Of a stretch of DNA of 42,730 nucleotides, positions 30,662 through 38,839 are shown in pieces. The notes beneath the pieces were generated by a model. That model was given only the letters and a program-made list of their open reading frames with translations, had not been told where the DNA came from and searched no databases. A program made the translations under genes and the position numbers. Source of the DNA: an uncultured Oscillibacter sp. (lineage in GTDB: Bacteria > Bacillota > Clostridia > Oscillospirales > Oscillospiraceae); assembly GCF_900546705.1 (NCBI RefSeq), contig NZ_URDP01000017.1, forward strand, positions 1 to 42,730, read 5' to 3'. Every line of letters starts with the position of its first letter. Position 1 is the first letter of the stretch.

Positions 30662-31780
30662 ATGGAAGGCAGCTACACCTCCGCATTCACCGAAGAAGAA
30701 CGCGCCGCCCGCAGAGCCCAGCGTGCAGCCGCGCGAAAGAAAAAGCAGCAAGAGCGCAGGCGGCGCCAGCTGCTGCTGATGACCCCGTTTTTCCTGCTGG
30801 GAGGACTGTTTGTGGTCCTGCTGACGGCCATGGCCACCGGCCAGCCGACCCAAGAAGAAGCATCTGAACAGGCCCCGGTCCCTGTGGCCACCCAGATTGC
30901 GGAAGAGCCGCCGTCAGAGCCCGAGCCCTACTCCGTGGCCGAGACGGCCCAGACCGTTCAGCTGGGCGAGGCGCTGCCCAGTGCCTATGCCATCGTGGTG
31001 GATCTGGATCAGGACGCCATCCTGGCGGAAAAGGACGCCCACGCCTCCATCAGCCCCGCCTCCATGACCAAGATCCTGACGCTGCTGGTGGCGGCGGAGC
31101 ATGTGACAAACCTGGACGACACCTTCACCATGACCATTGACATCACGGACTACTGCTATGTCAACGGCTGCAGCGTGGTGGGCCTTGGCGTGGGCGAAAC
31201 CGTCACCGTGCGGGAGCTGCTCTACGGCACCATTCTCCCCTCCGGCGCCGACGCGGCGCTGGGCCTTGCCACCTATGTGGCAGGCTCCCAGGAGGCATTT
31301 GTGGAGCTGATGAATGAAAAGCTGGAGGAGCTGGGGCTCAGTGAAACCGCCCACTTCACCAACTGCGTGGGACTGTACGATCCGGAGCACTTCTGCACCG
31401 TATACGATATGGCAATGATCCTCAAAGCCGCCATGGACAACGAGCTGTGCCGTCAGGTGCTGGACGCCCGCACCTATGAGACTGCCCCCACGGCAGAGCA
31501 CCCGGACGGGCAGGTTCTCTCCAACTGGTTTTTGCGCCGCATTGAGGACAAGGACACCGGCGGCCTGGACGTGATCGCCGCCAAAACCGGCTATGTGTCC
31601 CAGTCCGGCAACTGTGCCGCCAGCTGCGCCCAGGCAGCCGACGGCAGCCGCTATATCTGCGTTACCGGCAACGCATACAGCTCCTGGAGAGCCATCTACG
31701 ACCACGCGGAGCTCTACAAGACCTACTGTGCCATCCCGGAGGAGGACTCCGGGGACACCGCCGCTCCCTCTTCCACCTGA
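30662..31780 (+). CDS. D-alanyl-D-alanine carboxypeptidase (S11), membrane-anchored
   Basis: This 372-aa protein has an Arg/Lys-rich cytoplasmic N-terminus, one membrane span at about 38-57 and an extracellular linker. The S11 penicillin-binding domain has the nucleophile motif SMTK (Ser134, Lys137) and KTG at 308-310. At the SxN position it reads SGAD (194-197), so the motif Asn is Ala. Family members trim pentapeptide stems in peptidoglycan. Unlike DacA/DacF it lacks a cleavable signal peptide and ends without an amphipathic anchor. The ATG at 30662 has CAGGAG 7 bp upstream; the long upstream extension is antisense to the P-loop gene. Confidence 0.87.
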   Translation: MEGSYTSAFTEEERAARRAQRAAARKKKQQERRRRQLLLMTPFFLLGGLFVVLLTAMATGQPTQEEASEQAPVPVATQIAEEPPSEPEPYSVAETAQTVQLGEALPSAYAIVVDLDQDAILAEKDAHASISPASMTKILTLLVAAEHVTNLDDTFTMTIDITDYCYVNGCSVVGLGVGETVTVRELLYGTILPSGADAALGLATYVAGSQEAFVELMNEKLEELGLSETAHFTNCVGLYDPEHFCTVYDMAMILKAAMDNELCRQVLDARTYETAPTAEHPDGQVLSNWFLRRIEDKDTGGLDVIAAKTGYVSQSGNCAASCAQAADGSRYICVTGNAYSSWRAIYDHAELYKTYCAIPEEDSGDTAAPSST

Positions 31781-31816
31781 AAAAACGGAGGCATCCACAG
31801 GATGCCTCCGTTTTTT
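31780..31816. terminator. Bidirectional terminator
   Basis: A 17-bp perfect stem (31780-31796 with 31800-31816), loop ACA, with T6 or A6 at each side. It ends the carboxypeptidase gene on plus and the flavodoxin-ferredoxin gene (operon end) on minus. Confidence 0.95.
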
Positions 31817-31855
31817 ACTGTCTGCGCTTCAAGTCTGCCGCAAGCCTGATTGCTT

Positions 31856-32677
31856 TTATAAAAACACCTCGTTGCGCTTGGGCTCCGTGAAATTCTGCTC
31901 CAGCATGGCCACATGGCTCAAAAAGGCCGGATCATCGAAGTATTTGGCGTGACGGGTGCACTTGCGCACGCAGGCCTGGCACTTGATACAGGTACCGGGC
32001 ACCAGCGCCGGATTTTCCGGGTCAATGGCCCCCATGGGGCAAAAGCGGGCACAGGCGCCGCAATTGGTGCACTTGCCCACATCCGTCTGGGGCTTGGCCT
32101 TGAGGAACTTGGCCGGCTGGCCGTCCGTCCCCTTGGGCACATAGTAGGGCGCGTCGGCGTCGCCGGGCACGGCAATGGGCGCGGGAAGGGCCGTCATGCC
32201 TTTCACCTTCTCGGCCACGGCGCCGGCAAAAGCGGTCATCTCCCGCCGGTCGTCCCAGTCCGGCCGTCCCTCGCCCAGGGCGTCCGTAAAGGCGTGGCGG
32301 CCCACAAAGGCACCTGCGGCCACGGTGTGGAACCCGTCTTTCTCCAAAACGGCGCACAGCTCCGCAAGGGAATTGTCGTAGCTGCGGTTGCCGAACAGCA
32401 CTACCGGCACGGCCAGGGCGCCGCTTCCGTGGAGGCGGGACTGGAAATCCGGCAGGATCTTGTTGGGCAGCTTTCCGGCGTAAGTGGGAGAGCCCACCAC
32501 CACCAGATCCGCCGGTCCAAAAGTATACTCCTTCGCCCGCTCCGCCGGACGGGTGAAGCCCACCCGCTCCAGCGGCAGCGCCAGCTTCTCTGCCAGCGCC
32601 TCCGCAATGGTGTTCACCGCCTTGTCCGTGGTTCCCGTGGCACTGTAATATACGGCCCAGATTTTCCGAATCTCCAT
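31856..32677 (-). CDS. EFR1-type flavodoxin-ferredoxin fusion protein
   Basis: This 273-aa protein has an N-terminal flavodoxin fold (about 1-165) with phosphate-binding SATGTTDKAV near residue 12 and VVVGSPTYAGKLPNKI. A C-terminal 2x[4Fe-4S] ferredoxin module follows, with CTNCGACARFCP and CIKCQACVRKCTRHAKYF. It is a soluble electron carrier or reductase; the partner is unknown. The second cluster motif has CxxCxxCxxxC followed by Thr rather than the usual Pro. The ATG at 32677 has AAAAGGAGG upstream. It is the last gene after the clpE-like and small Cys protein genes, separated by 58 bp holding an inverted repeat. Confidence 0.9.
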   Translation of the reverse strand: MEIRKIWAVYYSATGTTDKAVNTIAEALAEKLALPLERVGFTRPAERAKEYTFGPADLVVVGSPTYAGKLPNKILPDFQSRLHGSGALAVPVVLFGNRSYDNSLAELCAVLEKDGFHTVAAGAFVGRHAFTDALGEGRPDWDDRREMTAFAGAVAEKVKGMTALPAPIAVPGDADAPYYVPKGTDGQPAKFLKAKPQTDVGKCTNCGACARFCPMGAIDPENPALVPGTCIKCQACVRKCTRHAKYFDDPAFLSHVAMLEQNFTEPKRNEVFL

Positions 32678-32700
32678 GTGCTTTCCTCCTTTTACGGCAA

Positions 32701-32724
32701 CAGGCATCCCGTGGGGGATGCCTG
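32701..32724. repeat. Inverted repeat between the small Cys protein and EFR1 genes
   Basis: CAGGCATCCC (32701-32710) is repeated inverted at 32715-32724 with a 4-nt loop. On minus it lacks a good U-tract (TTGCCGT), so it is more likely a partial attenuator or RNA-stability element than a full terminator. On plus it is followed by TTCTTTTCTC, but no plus gene precedes it. Confidence 0.6.
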
Positions 32725-32735
32725 CTGTTCTTTTC

Positions 32736-32945
32736 TCACAGAGAAAAATCCGATTCTTTCAGCTTTTCCGTGTCCAGCGACACCGGTCGGGGCGGAACCC
32801 GCTTGAGGGGATCATATTTAAAGGAGCGGCAGTGATCCTCCATGGGTACGATGCCCCGCTTGACGCAGGCCACTTCCCGCTCATTGATCTGCTGTCCCCG
32901 CTGGCAGTACGCACAGTGGGGCTCTATGTTCTTGCGAAACAGCAT
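32736..32945 (-). CDS. Small cysteine-containing protein (hypothetical)
   Basis: This 69-aa protein reads CAYCQRGQQINEREVACVKRGIVP then DHCRSFKYDPLKRVPP. Four Cys (at about 11, 14, 27 and 39) could bind zinc. Similar short proteins ending in a YDPLKR-type motif occur in clostridia without known function, as far as I recall. The ATG at 32945 has AAGGAGGG 8 bp upstream, and the gene begins 14 bp after the clpE-like stop, which suggests cotranscription. Confidence 0.78.
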   Translation of the reverse strand: MLFRKNIEPHCAYCQRGQQINEREVACVKRGIVPMEDHCRSFKYDPLKRVPPRPVSLDTEKLKESDFSL

Positions 32946-32959
32946 GGCCCCATCCCTCC

Positions 32960-35281
32960 TTACAGTGTGTCGATCCGGACCCGGTCGTTCTCCACCGTGG
33001 CACGCACCTGGGTGAAGGGCGTCTCGTAGCTGTCGATGATCTTGGTGGCCAGGGGGTCCTCCACCTCTTTCTGGATGGTGCGCCGCAGATTGCGGGCGCC
33101 GTAGGTCAGAGAGTAGGACTTGTGGGTCAGCCAGGCGACCAGGGCATCGTCGTAGGTGAAGGTGATGCCCTTTTCCTTCAGGGATGCCACCAGCTCATCC
33201 AGCATGATGCGGGCAATGCTCTGGAAATTCTCCTCGCTCAGACGGTTGAAGGTGATAACCGCGTCCACCCGGTTGATGAACTCCGGCCGCAGGAATTGCT
33301 GGAGCGCCTTCATGGCCCGCTCGTGATCCTGCTGGCTGACGGAGCGGTCAAAGCCCACGGTGCCCTCCTTGCTGGCGCTGCCGGCGTTGGAAGTCATGAC
33401 GATGATGGTGTTTTCAAAGTTGACCTTCCGGCCGTGGGCGTCGGTGATCTCGCCGTCGTCCAGAATCTGGAGCAGTACATTGAGCACGTCAGGGTGCGCC
33501 TTTTCAATCTCGTCGAACAGGATCACGGCGTAGGGCTTGCGGCGGATCTTCTCCGTCAGCTGACCGGCCTCGTCATAGCCCACATAGCCCGGAGGAGATC
33601 CCACAATCCGGGAGACCGAGTGCTTTTCCATAAACTCGGACATATCCAGCCGGATCAGAGAGTCCGGCGTGTTAAAGAGGTCGCTTGCCAGCTGCTTGAC
33701 CAGCTCCGTTTTGCCCACGCCGGTGGAGCCCACGAAGATAAAGCTCACCGGCTTATGCTTGGGGGAGATGCCCACCCGGTTGCGCCGCACCGCTGCCGCC
33801 ACGGCCTCAATGGCCTCGTCCTGGCCGACAATGTGACTTTTGAGCCGCTGCTCCAGCTGGCTCAGCCGCTGGAACTCTTGCTCCCGAATCCGGGAGGCGG
33901 GAATCTTGGTCCACAGTTCGATGACGTGGGCCAGGTTCTCCATGGTCAGCTGGGGATCGCCCTTTTCGCACAGGGCCGTCAGCTCCGTTTTGAGCTGCAT
34001 CTCCTTGCTCTTGAGGAAGGCCATGCGCTCATAGTCCGGCTCGCCGCCGTTTTCCTGGCTCTCCTCCAGCATGGTACGCTCTTTTTCGTAGTCGTCCAGC
34101 TCCCGCTGGATCTGCATCCGCCGGGAGATGTCCGGGTCCTTCAGATTCAGGTCGGAACAGGCCTCGTCGATGAGGTCGATGGCCTTGTCCGGCAGGAAGC
34201 GGTCGGTGATGTACCGCTCACTGAGCAGCACCGCCTGACGCAAAATTCCGTCGGAGATCTTGACGCCGTGGTACTTTTCATAGTTGGGTGCCAGGCCCTT
34301 GAGGATCTCCACCGAGTCCTCAATGGAGGGCTCGTTCACCGTCACCGGCTGGAACCGCCGCTCCAGGGCGGAGTCCTTTTCAATGGACTTGCGGTACTCG
34401 TTGAACGTGGTGGCACCGATCACCTGAATCTCACCCCGGGAAAGAGCGGGCTTCAAGATATTGGCCGCGTTCATGCTGCCCTCGGCGTCGCCGGCGCCCA
34501 CGATGTTGTGCACCTCGTCAATCATCAAAATGATATTGCCCAGGCGCTTGACCTCATCGATGAGGCCCTTCATCCGGGACTCGAACTGGCCCCGGAACTG
34601 GGTGCCCGCCACCAGTGCGGTCAGGTCCAGCAGATAGACCTCCTTGTCCCGCAGCTTGAAGGGCACATTGCCGTCGGCGATCCGCTGGGCCAGACCCTCG
34701 GCGATGGCAGTCTTGCCTACGCCGGGCTCGCCGATCAGGCAGGGATTGTTCTTCTGACGGCGGTTGAGGATCTGCACCACCCGCTCGATCTCCTGGGCAC
34801 GGCCGATCACCGGGTCCAGCTTGCCGTCCTTGGCCTTCTGGGTCAGGGAGATGCAGTAGCTCTCCAGGTACTTGCGCTTGCTGTTCTTGGTCTCTTTCCG
34901 GCTCTCCTTCTCCCGTCCGGAGCGGGGCGCGGACTCCTCCCCGCCGTCCCGGGCGGCGTCGCTGCCGGAAAACAGGCGGTTCAAAAACGGGAATGTAGCG
35001 GTCTTGCCGTCCTCTTCCTCCCCGGCGTCATCCTCGTCGCCGCCGGGCAGGTCCTCAATGTTCTCCACCCCGTTCATGGCCTGGAGCATCTCGCTGTTAA
35101 GGGTATCCAGGTCCTCATCGGAGATGCCCATGCGCTTCATCATGTCGTCCACCTGGGGCAGTCCCAGATCCTTGGCGCACTTGAGGCACAGTCCCTCGTT
35201 GACGGTCTTGTCACCCTCCATTTTGGAAATGAACACCACGGCCACATTTTTCTTACATCTTGAGCAAAGTGTAGGCTGCAT
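32960..35281 (-). CDS. clpE: ClpE-like AAA+ protease ATPase subunit
   Basis: This 773-aa protein has an N-terminal treble-clef zinc finger (CSRCKKN at about 6-12 and CLKCA at about 32-36), as in ClpE and McsA, in place of the double Clp-N domain of ClpC/ClpB. An acidic linker (about 75-130) follows. The first AAA+ domain has Walker A GEPGVGKT and IDEVHNIVGAG. A short coiled coil (RRMQIQRELDDYEKERTML) leads to the second AAA+ domain with GSTGVGKT, GSPPGYVGYDEAG and FDEIEKAHPDV, and a VGF tripeptide in EGTVGFDRS that could dock ClpP. ATG 35281 is 6 bp from GGAGG; ATG 35284 is only 3 bp away. No CtsR box seen. Confidence 0.9.
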   Translation of the reverse strand: MQPTLCSRCKKNVAVVFISKMEGDKTVNEGLCLKCAKDLGLPQVDDMMKRMGISDEDLDTLNSEMLQAMNGVENIEDLPGGDEDDAGEEEDGKTATFPFLNRLFSGSDAARDGGEESAPRSGREKESRKETKNSKRKYLESYCISLTQKAKDGKLDPVIGRAQEIERVVQILNRRQKNNPCLIGEPGVGKTAIAEGLAQRIADGNVPFKLRDKEVYLLDLTALVAGTQFRGQFESRMKGLIDEVKRLGNIILMIDEVHNIVGAGDAEGSMNAANILKPALSRGEIQVIGATTFNEYRKSIEKDSALERRFQPVTVNEPSIEDSVEILKGLAPNYEKYHGVKISDGILRQAVLLSERYITDRFLPDKAIDLIDEACSDLNLKDPDISRRMQIQRELDDYEKERTMLEESQENGGEPDYERMAFLKSKEMQLKTELTALCEKGDPQLTMENLAHVIELWTKIPASRIREQEFQRLSQLEQRLKSHIVGQDEAIEAVAAAVRRNRVGISPKHKPVSFIFVGSTGVGKTELVKQLASDLFNTPDSLIRLDMSEFMEKHSVSRIVGSPPGYVGYDEAGQLTEKIRRKPYAVILFDEIEKAHPDVLNVLLQILDDGEITDAHGRKVNFENTIIVMTSNAGSASKEGTVGFDRSVSQQDHERAMKALQQFLRPEFINRVDAVITFNRLSEENFQSIARIMLDELVASLKEKGITFTYDDALVAWLTHKSYSLTYGARNLRRTIQKEVEDPLATKIIDSYETPFTQVRATVENDRVRIDTL

Positions 35282-35296
35282 CATATACCTCCAGCG

Positions 35297-35995
35297 TTAT
35301 TGCAAAAGCGACAGCACACCAAGGGGCGTGTGCGTCGTAAAGAATTGAAACAGTACGGTCTGGGCCGCCGGGCCGCTCTCAAAGGAAACACCCAGCCGGC
35401 GGAGCACCCACACTGCAAGGAACAGCACCAGCGCGCCCTCCGCCAATCCGATGACGGCGCCGCCCAAGGCGTTGAGTCCGTGGAGTCCCGGCAGCTTGAG
35501 CACCAGATCCATGGCACGGGTGGCAACCTTCAGGGCAATCACCAGCGCCACAAAGGAAACGCAGAACAAAATTCCGTACAGGAAGGTCTGGGTCAGGCTC
35601 TCGGCCACGGCGGTAGCCACAGACACACCGGTGTCGTGCACCGTGTCCCGGATGTCCTGCACCAGGCCGTCCCGGACATCGTCGTCCAGCCCGATCAGCG
35701 AGAGCAGGTCCAAAAGCCCGCCGTCCGACTCATCCACATCCGCCTCCGGCATCTCCACCGCCTGCTCGGCCATGGCGCTTTCCACTTTCTGCTCCATGTG
35801 ACCGGCCAGCAGCGGCGTCACCACCTTCGTCAGCGGCGGCGTCAGCGCGGCGGCAATAATGCCGGCGCCGGCCAGGGCCACCACAATGGTCAAAAGCCCG
35901 GCCAGGGCCCGGAACAGCCCCCGCTTGGCACCGCCCGCCACAAAGGCGATCAGCACCAGCGCCGCAACGATGTCTATTATAACATTTGTTGTCAT
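35297..35995 (-). CDS. CvpA-family membrane protein
   Basis: This 232-aa protein has the CvpA layout: an N-terminal hydrophobic helix (IIDIVAALVLIAFVAGGAKRG), helices at about 28-52, 140-165 and 178-202, and the LNALGGAVIGLAEGALVLFLAV segment typical of the family. An acidic soluble insert (about 70-120) is present. CvpA proteins are poorly understood and have been tied to envelope homeostasis. The ATG at 35995 follows CAGGAGGAAAGG. It lies 57 bp after the DUF5711 stop and 15 bp before clpE. Confidence 0.87.
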   Translation of the reverse strand: MTTNVIIDIVAALVLIAFVAGGAKRGLFRALAGLLTIVVALAGAGIIAAALTPPLTKVVTPLLAGHMEQKVESAMAEQAVEMPEADVDESDGGLLDLLSLIGLDDDVRDGLVQDIRDTVHDTGVSVATAVAESLTQTFLYGILFCVSFVALVIALKVATRAMDLVLKLPGLHGLNALGGAVIGLAEGALVLFLAVWVLRRLGVSFESGPAAQTVLFQFFTTHTPLGVLSLLQ

Positions 35996-36052
35996 TCTTG
36001 CCTACCTTTCCTCCTGTAAACGTTTTGTTAACTCCCGAAAAATGCTTTCCTG

Positions 36053-37240
36053 TTAAGGAAGAAACACCCGCGCCGACCCGGAGCCGATCAGCAGCGCAGA
36101 GCCATCCTGGCGCACCAGCGCCTCTCTGGCATACTCCGTTCCCTCCAATGTTGCATATGCCTGGAGGTCCGGATTATAGACCACCAGCGAATCGGTATAC
36201 AGCACGGCAATATACCGCCCTGCCGCCGACACGCTGAGTACTTCCTTGTTCACATCCAAAGACGCCGTCTCCGTGCCGTCCTCGTCCACCGTCACCAGCC
36301 GGCCCACGCTGCCGGACTGGTACCGGTTCAAAAGCAGCACCGCATACCCGTCTCCCTGGCAGTCAAATTCCCGCAGATACTCGCTGCCGTAGGTATACTC
36401 CCCTTCCGTCTTGCCGGAAGGATCTGCCAGCGTCAGCTTGCTGTCCGCCACTGTCACCAGGCTGCTGCCCATCTGGCCGATGTACATGACCAGACCGTCG
36501 CTGATGCTGTAATCCGCCGCGGGCTCCGTCTCCTTGAGGTCATAGAGCACCACGTTGCTGATGAACGTGCCGCTCTCCTGGCCCAGCGTCACAGCTGCCA
36601 AACGCTTGCAGTCGTCCGTCACGTAGGCATCCGTGACGAAGCGGCGGGAGGAGTTGAAGTCAAAAACCTTTTCCAGGGCCGTGTTGTACACGGATACGCA
36701 GCCCTTGTAGTTCTTCTTTTCCGCCGTCACCGCAAGCCAGCCCTTTTCGTTGAGGGTAGCCGCGATATACGGCTCATCCTCATCGGCCTCCAGCTTGCCC
36801 ACCAGGCCCTTTTCATCCAGCACATAGAGCACTCTGCCGCCCACGCCGTAGGCCGCAGCCCGGCCGCCGCCGGTCACCAGTGCCGGTGCATCCATCTGCA
36901 CCGTCTCGGACCACAGCTCCGTCCCGTCGCCGCTCAGCAGCCGCAGGGAGGTGTCCGACAGTACCACCAGCGTATCCCCCAGCACCGCAAACCGGTTCTG
37001 AGCGGACGAGTCATAGCGGTAGCCGCCCTCCTGGTCCTTCGTCTGGTCTGTGACGCCGTAATTGAGGTAGCGGCGCAGCACGTCAAAGCCGGTGCCGTCC
37101 CGATAGGCGGCCACCAATACCACCGCAAGCACCACTGCCAACACCAGGAAAAACAGCCCGAACCGCCGCAGCTTTCCCCGCTTTGCCGGCTGCTCCTCCC
37201 CGTCATCGTCGTTCCAGATGTCTTTCGTCGTATCAGCCAT
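36053..37240 (-). CDS. DUF5711-like membrane-anchored beta-propeller protein
   Basis: This 395-aa protein has an acidic cytoplasmic N-terminus, one membrane span at about 27-46, then repeated WD/PQQ-like beta-strand units (FAVLGDTLVVLSD, LRLLSGDGTELWSE, LYVLDEKGLVGKL, GWLAVTAEKK, YAVLLLNRY). These suggest a beta-propeller outside the cell. I recall it as DUF5711; the function is unknown. The ATG at 37240 overlaps the truA stop by 8 nt (ATGGCTGA). Two earlier in-frame ATGs at 37252 and 37258 lie inside truA. Confidence 0.76.
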   Translation of the reverse strand: MADTTKDIWNDDDGEEQPAKRGKLRRFGLFFLVLAVVLAVVLVAAYRDGTGFDVLRRYLNYGVTDQTKDQEGGYRYDSSAQNRFAVLGDTLVVLSDTSLRLLSGDGTELWSETVQMDAPALVTGGGRAAAYGVGGRVLYVLDEKGLVGKLEADEDEPYIAATLNEKGWLAVTAEKKNYKGCVSVYNTALEKVFDFNSSRRFVTDAYVTDDCKRLAAVTLGQESGTFISNVVLYDLKETEPAADYSISDGLVMYIGQMGSSLVTVADSKLTLADPSGKTEGEYTYGSEYLREFDCQGDGYAVLLLNRYQSGSVGRLVTVDEDGTETASLDVNKEVLSVSAAGRYIAVLYTDSLVVYNPDLQAYATLEGTEYAREALVRQDGSALLIGSGSARVFLP

Positions 37241-37988
37241 TGAGTCGCTCATCCTCATACCAAAGTCTCGTCAGGTACAGTCCGCCCGGCGGCACCGTGG
37301 GCCCGGCGGCGGTGCGGTCCCCCCGTTCCAGAATACCGGGGATGTCCTCCGGGGCAAATTTCCCCTCCGCCGCATAGAGCACGGTACCGGTGATGGCCCG
37401 CACCATGTTGTACAAAAACCCGTTGGCACACACCTTCAGCTCCAAAAGGTCTCCGCTGCGCTTGACATTGCAGTAGTAGATGGTGCGGACCGTGGAGCGG
37501 GTCTCCGTGCCCACGGAGCGCACGGCACGGAAATCATGGGTCCCCACGAACATGCCCGCCGCCCGGCCGAGAAACTCCTCATCCAGATGCTTGGGATAAA
37601 AATAGGCCCGGTTGACGTAGAACGGATTTTTGAACCGGGAGTTATAGATGCGGTAGGTATATTCCTTCCGCAGGCACGAACCGATGGCGTTGAAATCCTC
37701 CGCCACCTCGTAGGCCTCCTTGACCGCGATGTCCTCCGGCGTATGGGTGTTGACGGCAAAGGGCAGCCGGTCCACCGGAATCCGGGACTCCGTGCGGAAA
37801 TTGGCAATGTAGTGCTCGGCATGGACGCCTGCGTCCGTGCGGCCGCAGCCGGTCAGGTGCACCGGCGCGCCGGTGATCTTCTCCAGAGCGTTTTGCAGCG
37901 TCTCACAGACGGTGACGGCGTTTTTCTGCACCTGCCAGCCGTGGTAGGCCGTGCCGTTATACATGAGTTTGAGGGCAATGTTTCGCAT
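37233..37988 (-). CDS. truA: tRNA pseudouridine(38-40) synthase
   Basis: This 251-aa TruA isomerises uridines 38-40 of the tRNA anticodon arm. The catalytic motif GCGRTDAGVHA contains Asp52. Other family segments are MYNGTAYHGWQVQ, LRKEYTYRIYN, FVGTHDFRAV and FLYNMVRAITGTVL. The gene follows ecfT, as in the conserved ecfA-ecfA-ecfT-truA order of Firmicutes. The ATG at 37988 has AAAGGGAG upstream. Confidence 0.95.
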   Translation of the reverse strand: MRNIALKLMYNGTAYHGWQVQKNAVTVCETLQNALEKITGAPVHLTGCGRTDAGVHAEHYIANFRTESRIPVDRLPFAVNTHTPEDIAVKEAYEVAEDFNAIGSCLRKEYTYRIYNSRFKNPFYVNRAYFYPKHLDEEFLGRAAGMFVGTHDFRAVRSVGTETRSTVRTIYYCNVKRSGDLLELKVCANGFLYNMVRAITGTVLYAAEGKFAPEDIPGILERGDRTAAGPTVPPGGLYLTRLWYEDERLNG

Positions 37989-38032
37989 GAAAGGCTCCCT
38001 TTCCCGTCACGGCGCTTCCGCCGTCCGTTATT

Positions 38033-38839
38033 TCAAAGGCCGAACTGCCGCAGCACGAGGACCGCAGCCAGCACCGCCGCGCCCAGAATGAGCGCCAGGT
38101 AATCCCTCCGCTCATAGCGCAGCACGTGCAGCTTGGTGCGTCCTTCGCCGCCGTGATAGCAGCGGCACTCCATGGCCGTGGCCAGCTCATCCGCCCGCCG
38201 GAACGCGCTGATGAACAGCGGCACCAGAATGGGGATGAGGGATTTGGCCTTGTGGACCAGGCCGCCGCTCTCAAAATCCGCGCCTCGGGCCCGCTGGGCG
38301 GACATGATCTTGTCCGTTTCCTCAATCAGGGTGGGAATAAACCGCAGGGCAATGGACATCACCATGGCCAGCTCATGGACCGGCACATGGAATCGCTTGA
38401 GTCCCCCCAGCAGCTGCTCCAGACCGTCGGTCAGGCTGATGGGGCTGGTGGTGTAGGTCATCAGGAACGTGCCCATAATGAGCAGCATGATGCGGATCAC
38501 CATGAATACCGCGTTGCGCAGCCCCGTCTCGGAGATGCGCACTACCCCCCACTCCACCAGGTAATGCTCGCCCGGCGTGAACAGAAGGTTCAAAATACCC
38601 GTAAAAATGATGATGAACAGCACGGGCTTGAGGCCCCGCACCAGCGACCGTAGTCCCACCCGGGAGATGCGGACGCAGACGGCCAGCACCGCCGCCATCA
38701 GTCCGTAGGCCACAATGCCCTTGGCGCAAAACAGCGCCGCGATGTACAGCACCACCAGCAGGATCTTCGTACGCGGGTCCAGCCGGTGCGCCACCGTATC
38801 GCCGGGGAAATACTGCCCCAGCGTAATATCCTTCAGCAT
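38033..38839 (-). CDS. ecfT: Energy-coupling factor transporter transmembrane protein EcfT
   Basis: This 268-aa transmembrane scaffold starts GQYFPGDTVAHRLDPRTKI and has five or six hydrophobic helices in the first 200 residues. The coupling helices carry MSAQRARGADFESG and a second AMECRCYHGGEGRTK; the first ARG and a divergent second motif dock the two ATPases. ECF modules import vitamins or metal ions with separate S components; none is encoded nearby, so the module is probably shared. The ATG overlaps the ecfA2 stop by 7 nt. Confidence 0.93.
   Translation of the reverse strand: MLKDITLGQYFPGDTVAHRLDPRTKILLVVLYIAALFCAKGIVAYGLMAAVLAVCVRISRVGLRSLVRGLKPVLFIIIFTGILNLLFTPGEHYLVEWGVVRISETGLRNAVFMVIRIMLLIMGTFLMTYTTSPISLTDGLEQLLGGLKRFHVPVHELAMVMSIALRFIPTLIEETDKIMSAQRARGADFESGGLVHKAKSLIPILVPLFISAFRRADELATAMECRCYHGGEGRTKLHVLRYERRDYLALILGAAVLAAVLVLRQFGL

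Noticed and set aside
33122..35263. 713-codon open frame on the plus strand
   Set aside because: It is fully antisense to the clpE-like gene and has the same shadow composition.
36001..36052. TTGTTAA near 36030 as a second Rex site
   Set aside because: Only one half-site is present and the inverted partner is absent.
38000..38030. ACGGCG/CGCCGT hairpin between ecfT and truA as a terminator
   Set aside because: The stem is 6 bp with no U-tract, and the conserved ecfT-truA order argues for cotranscription.
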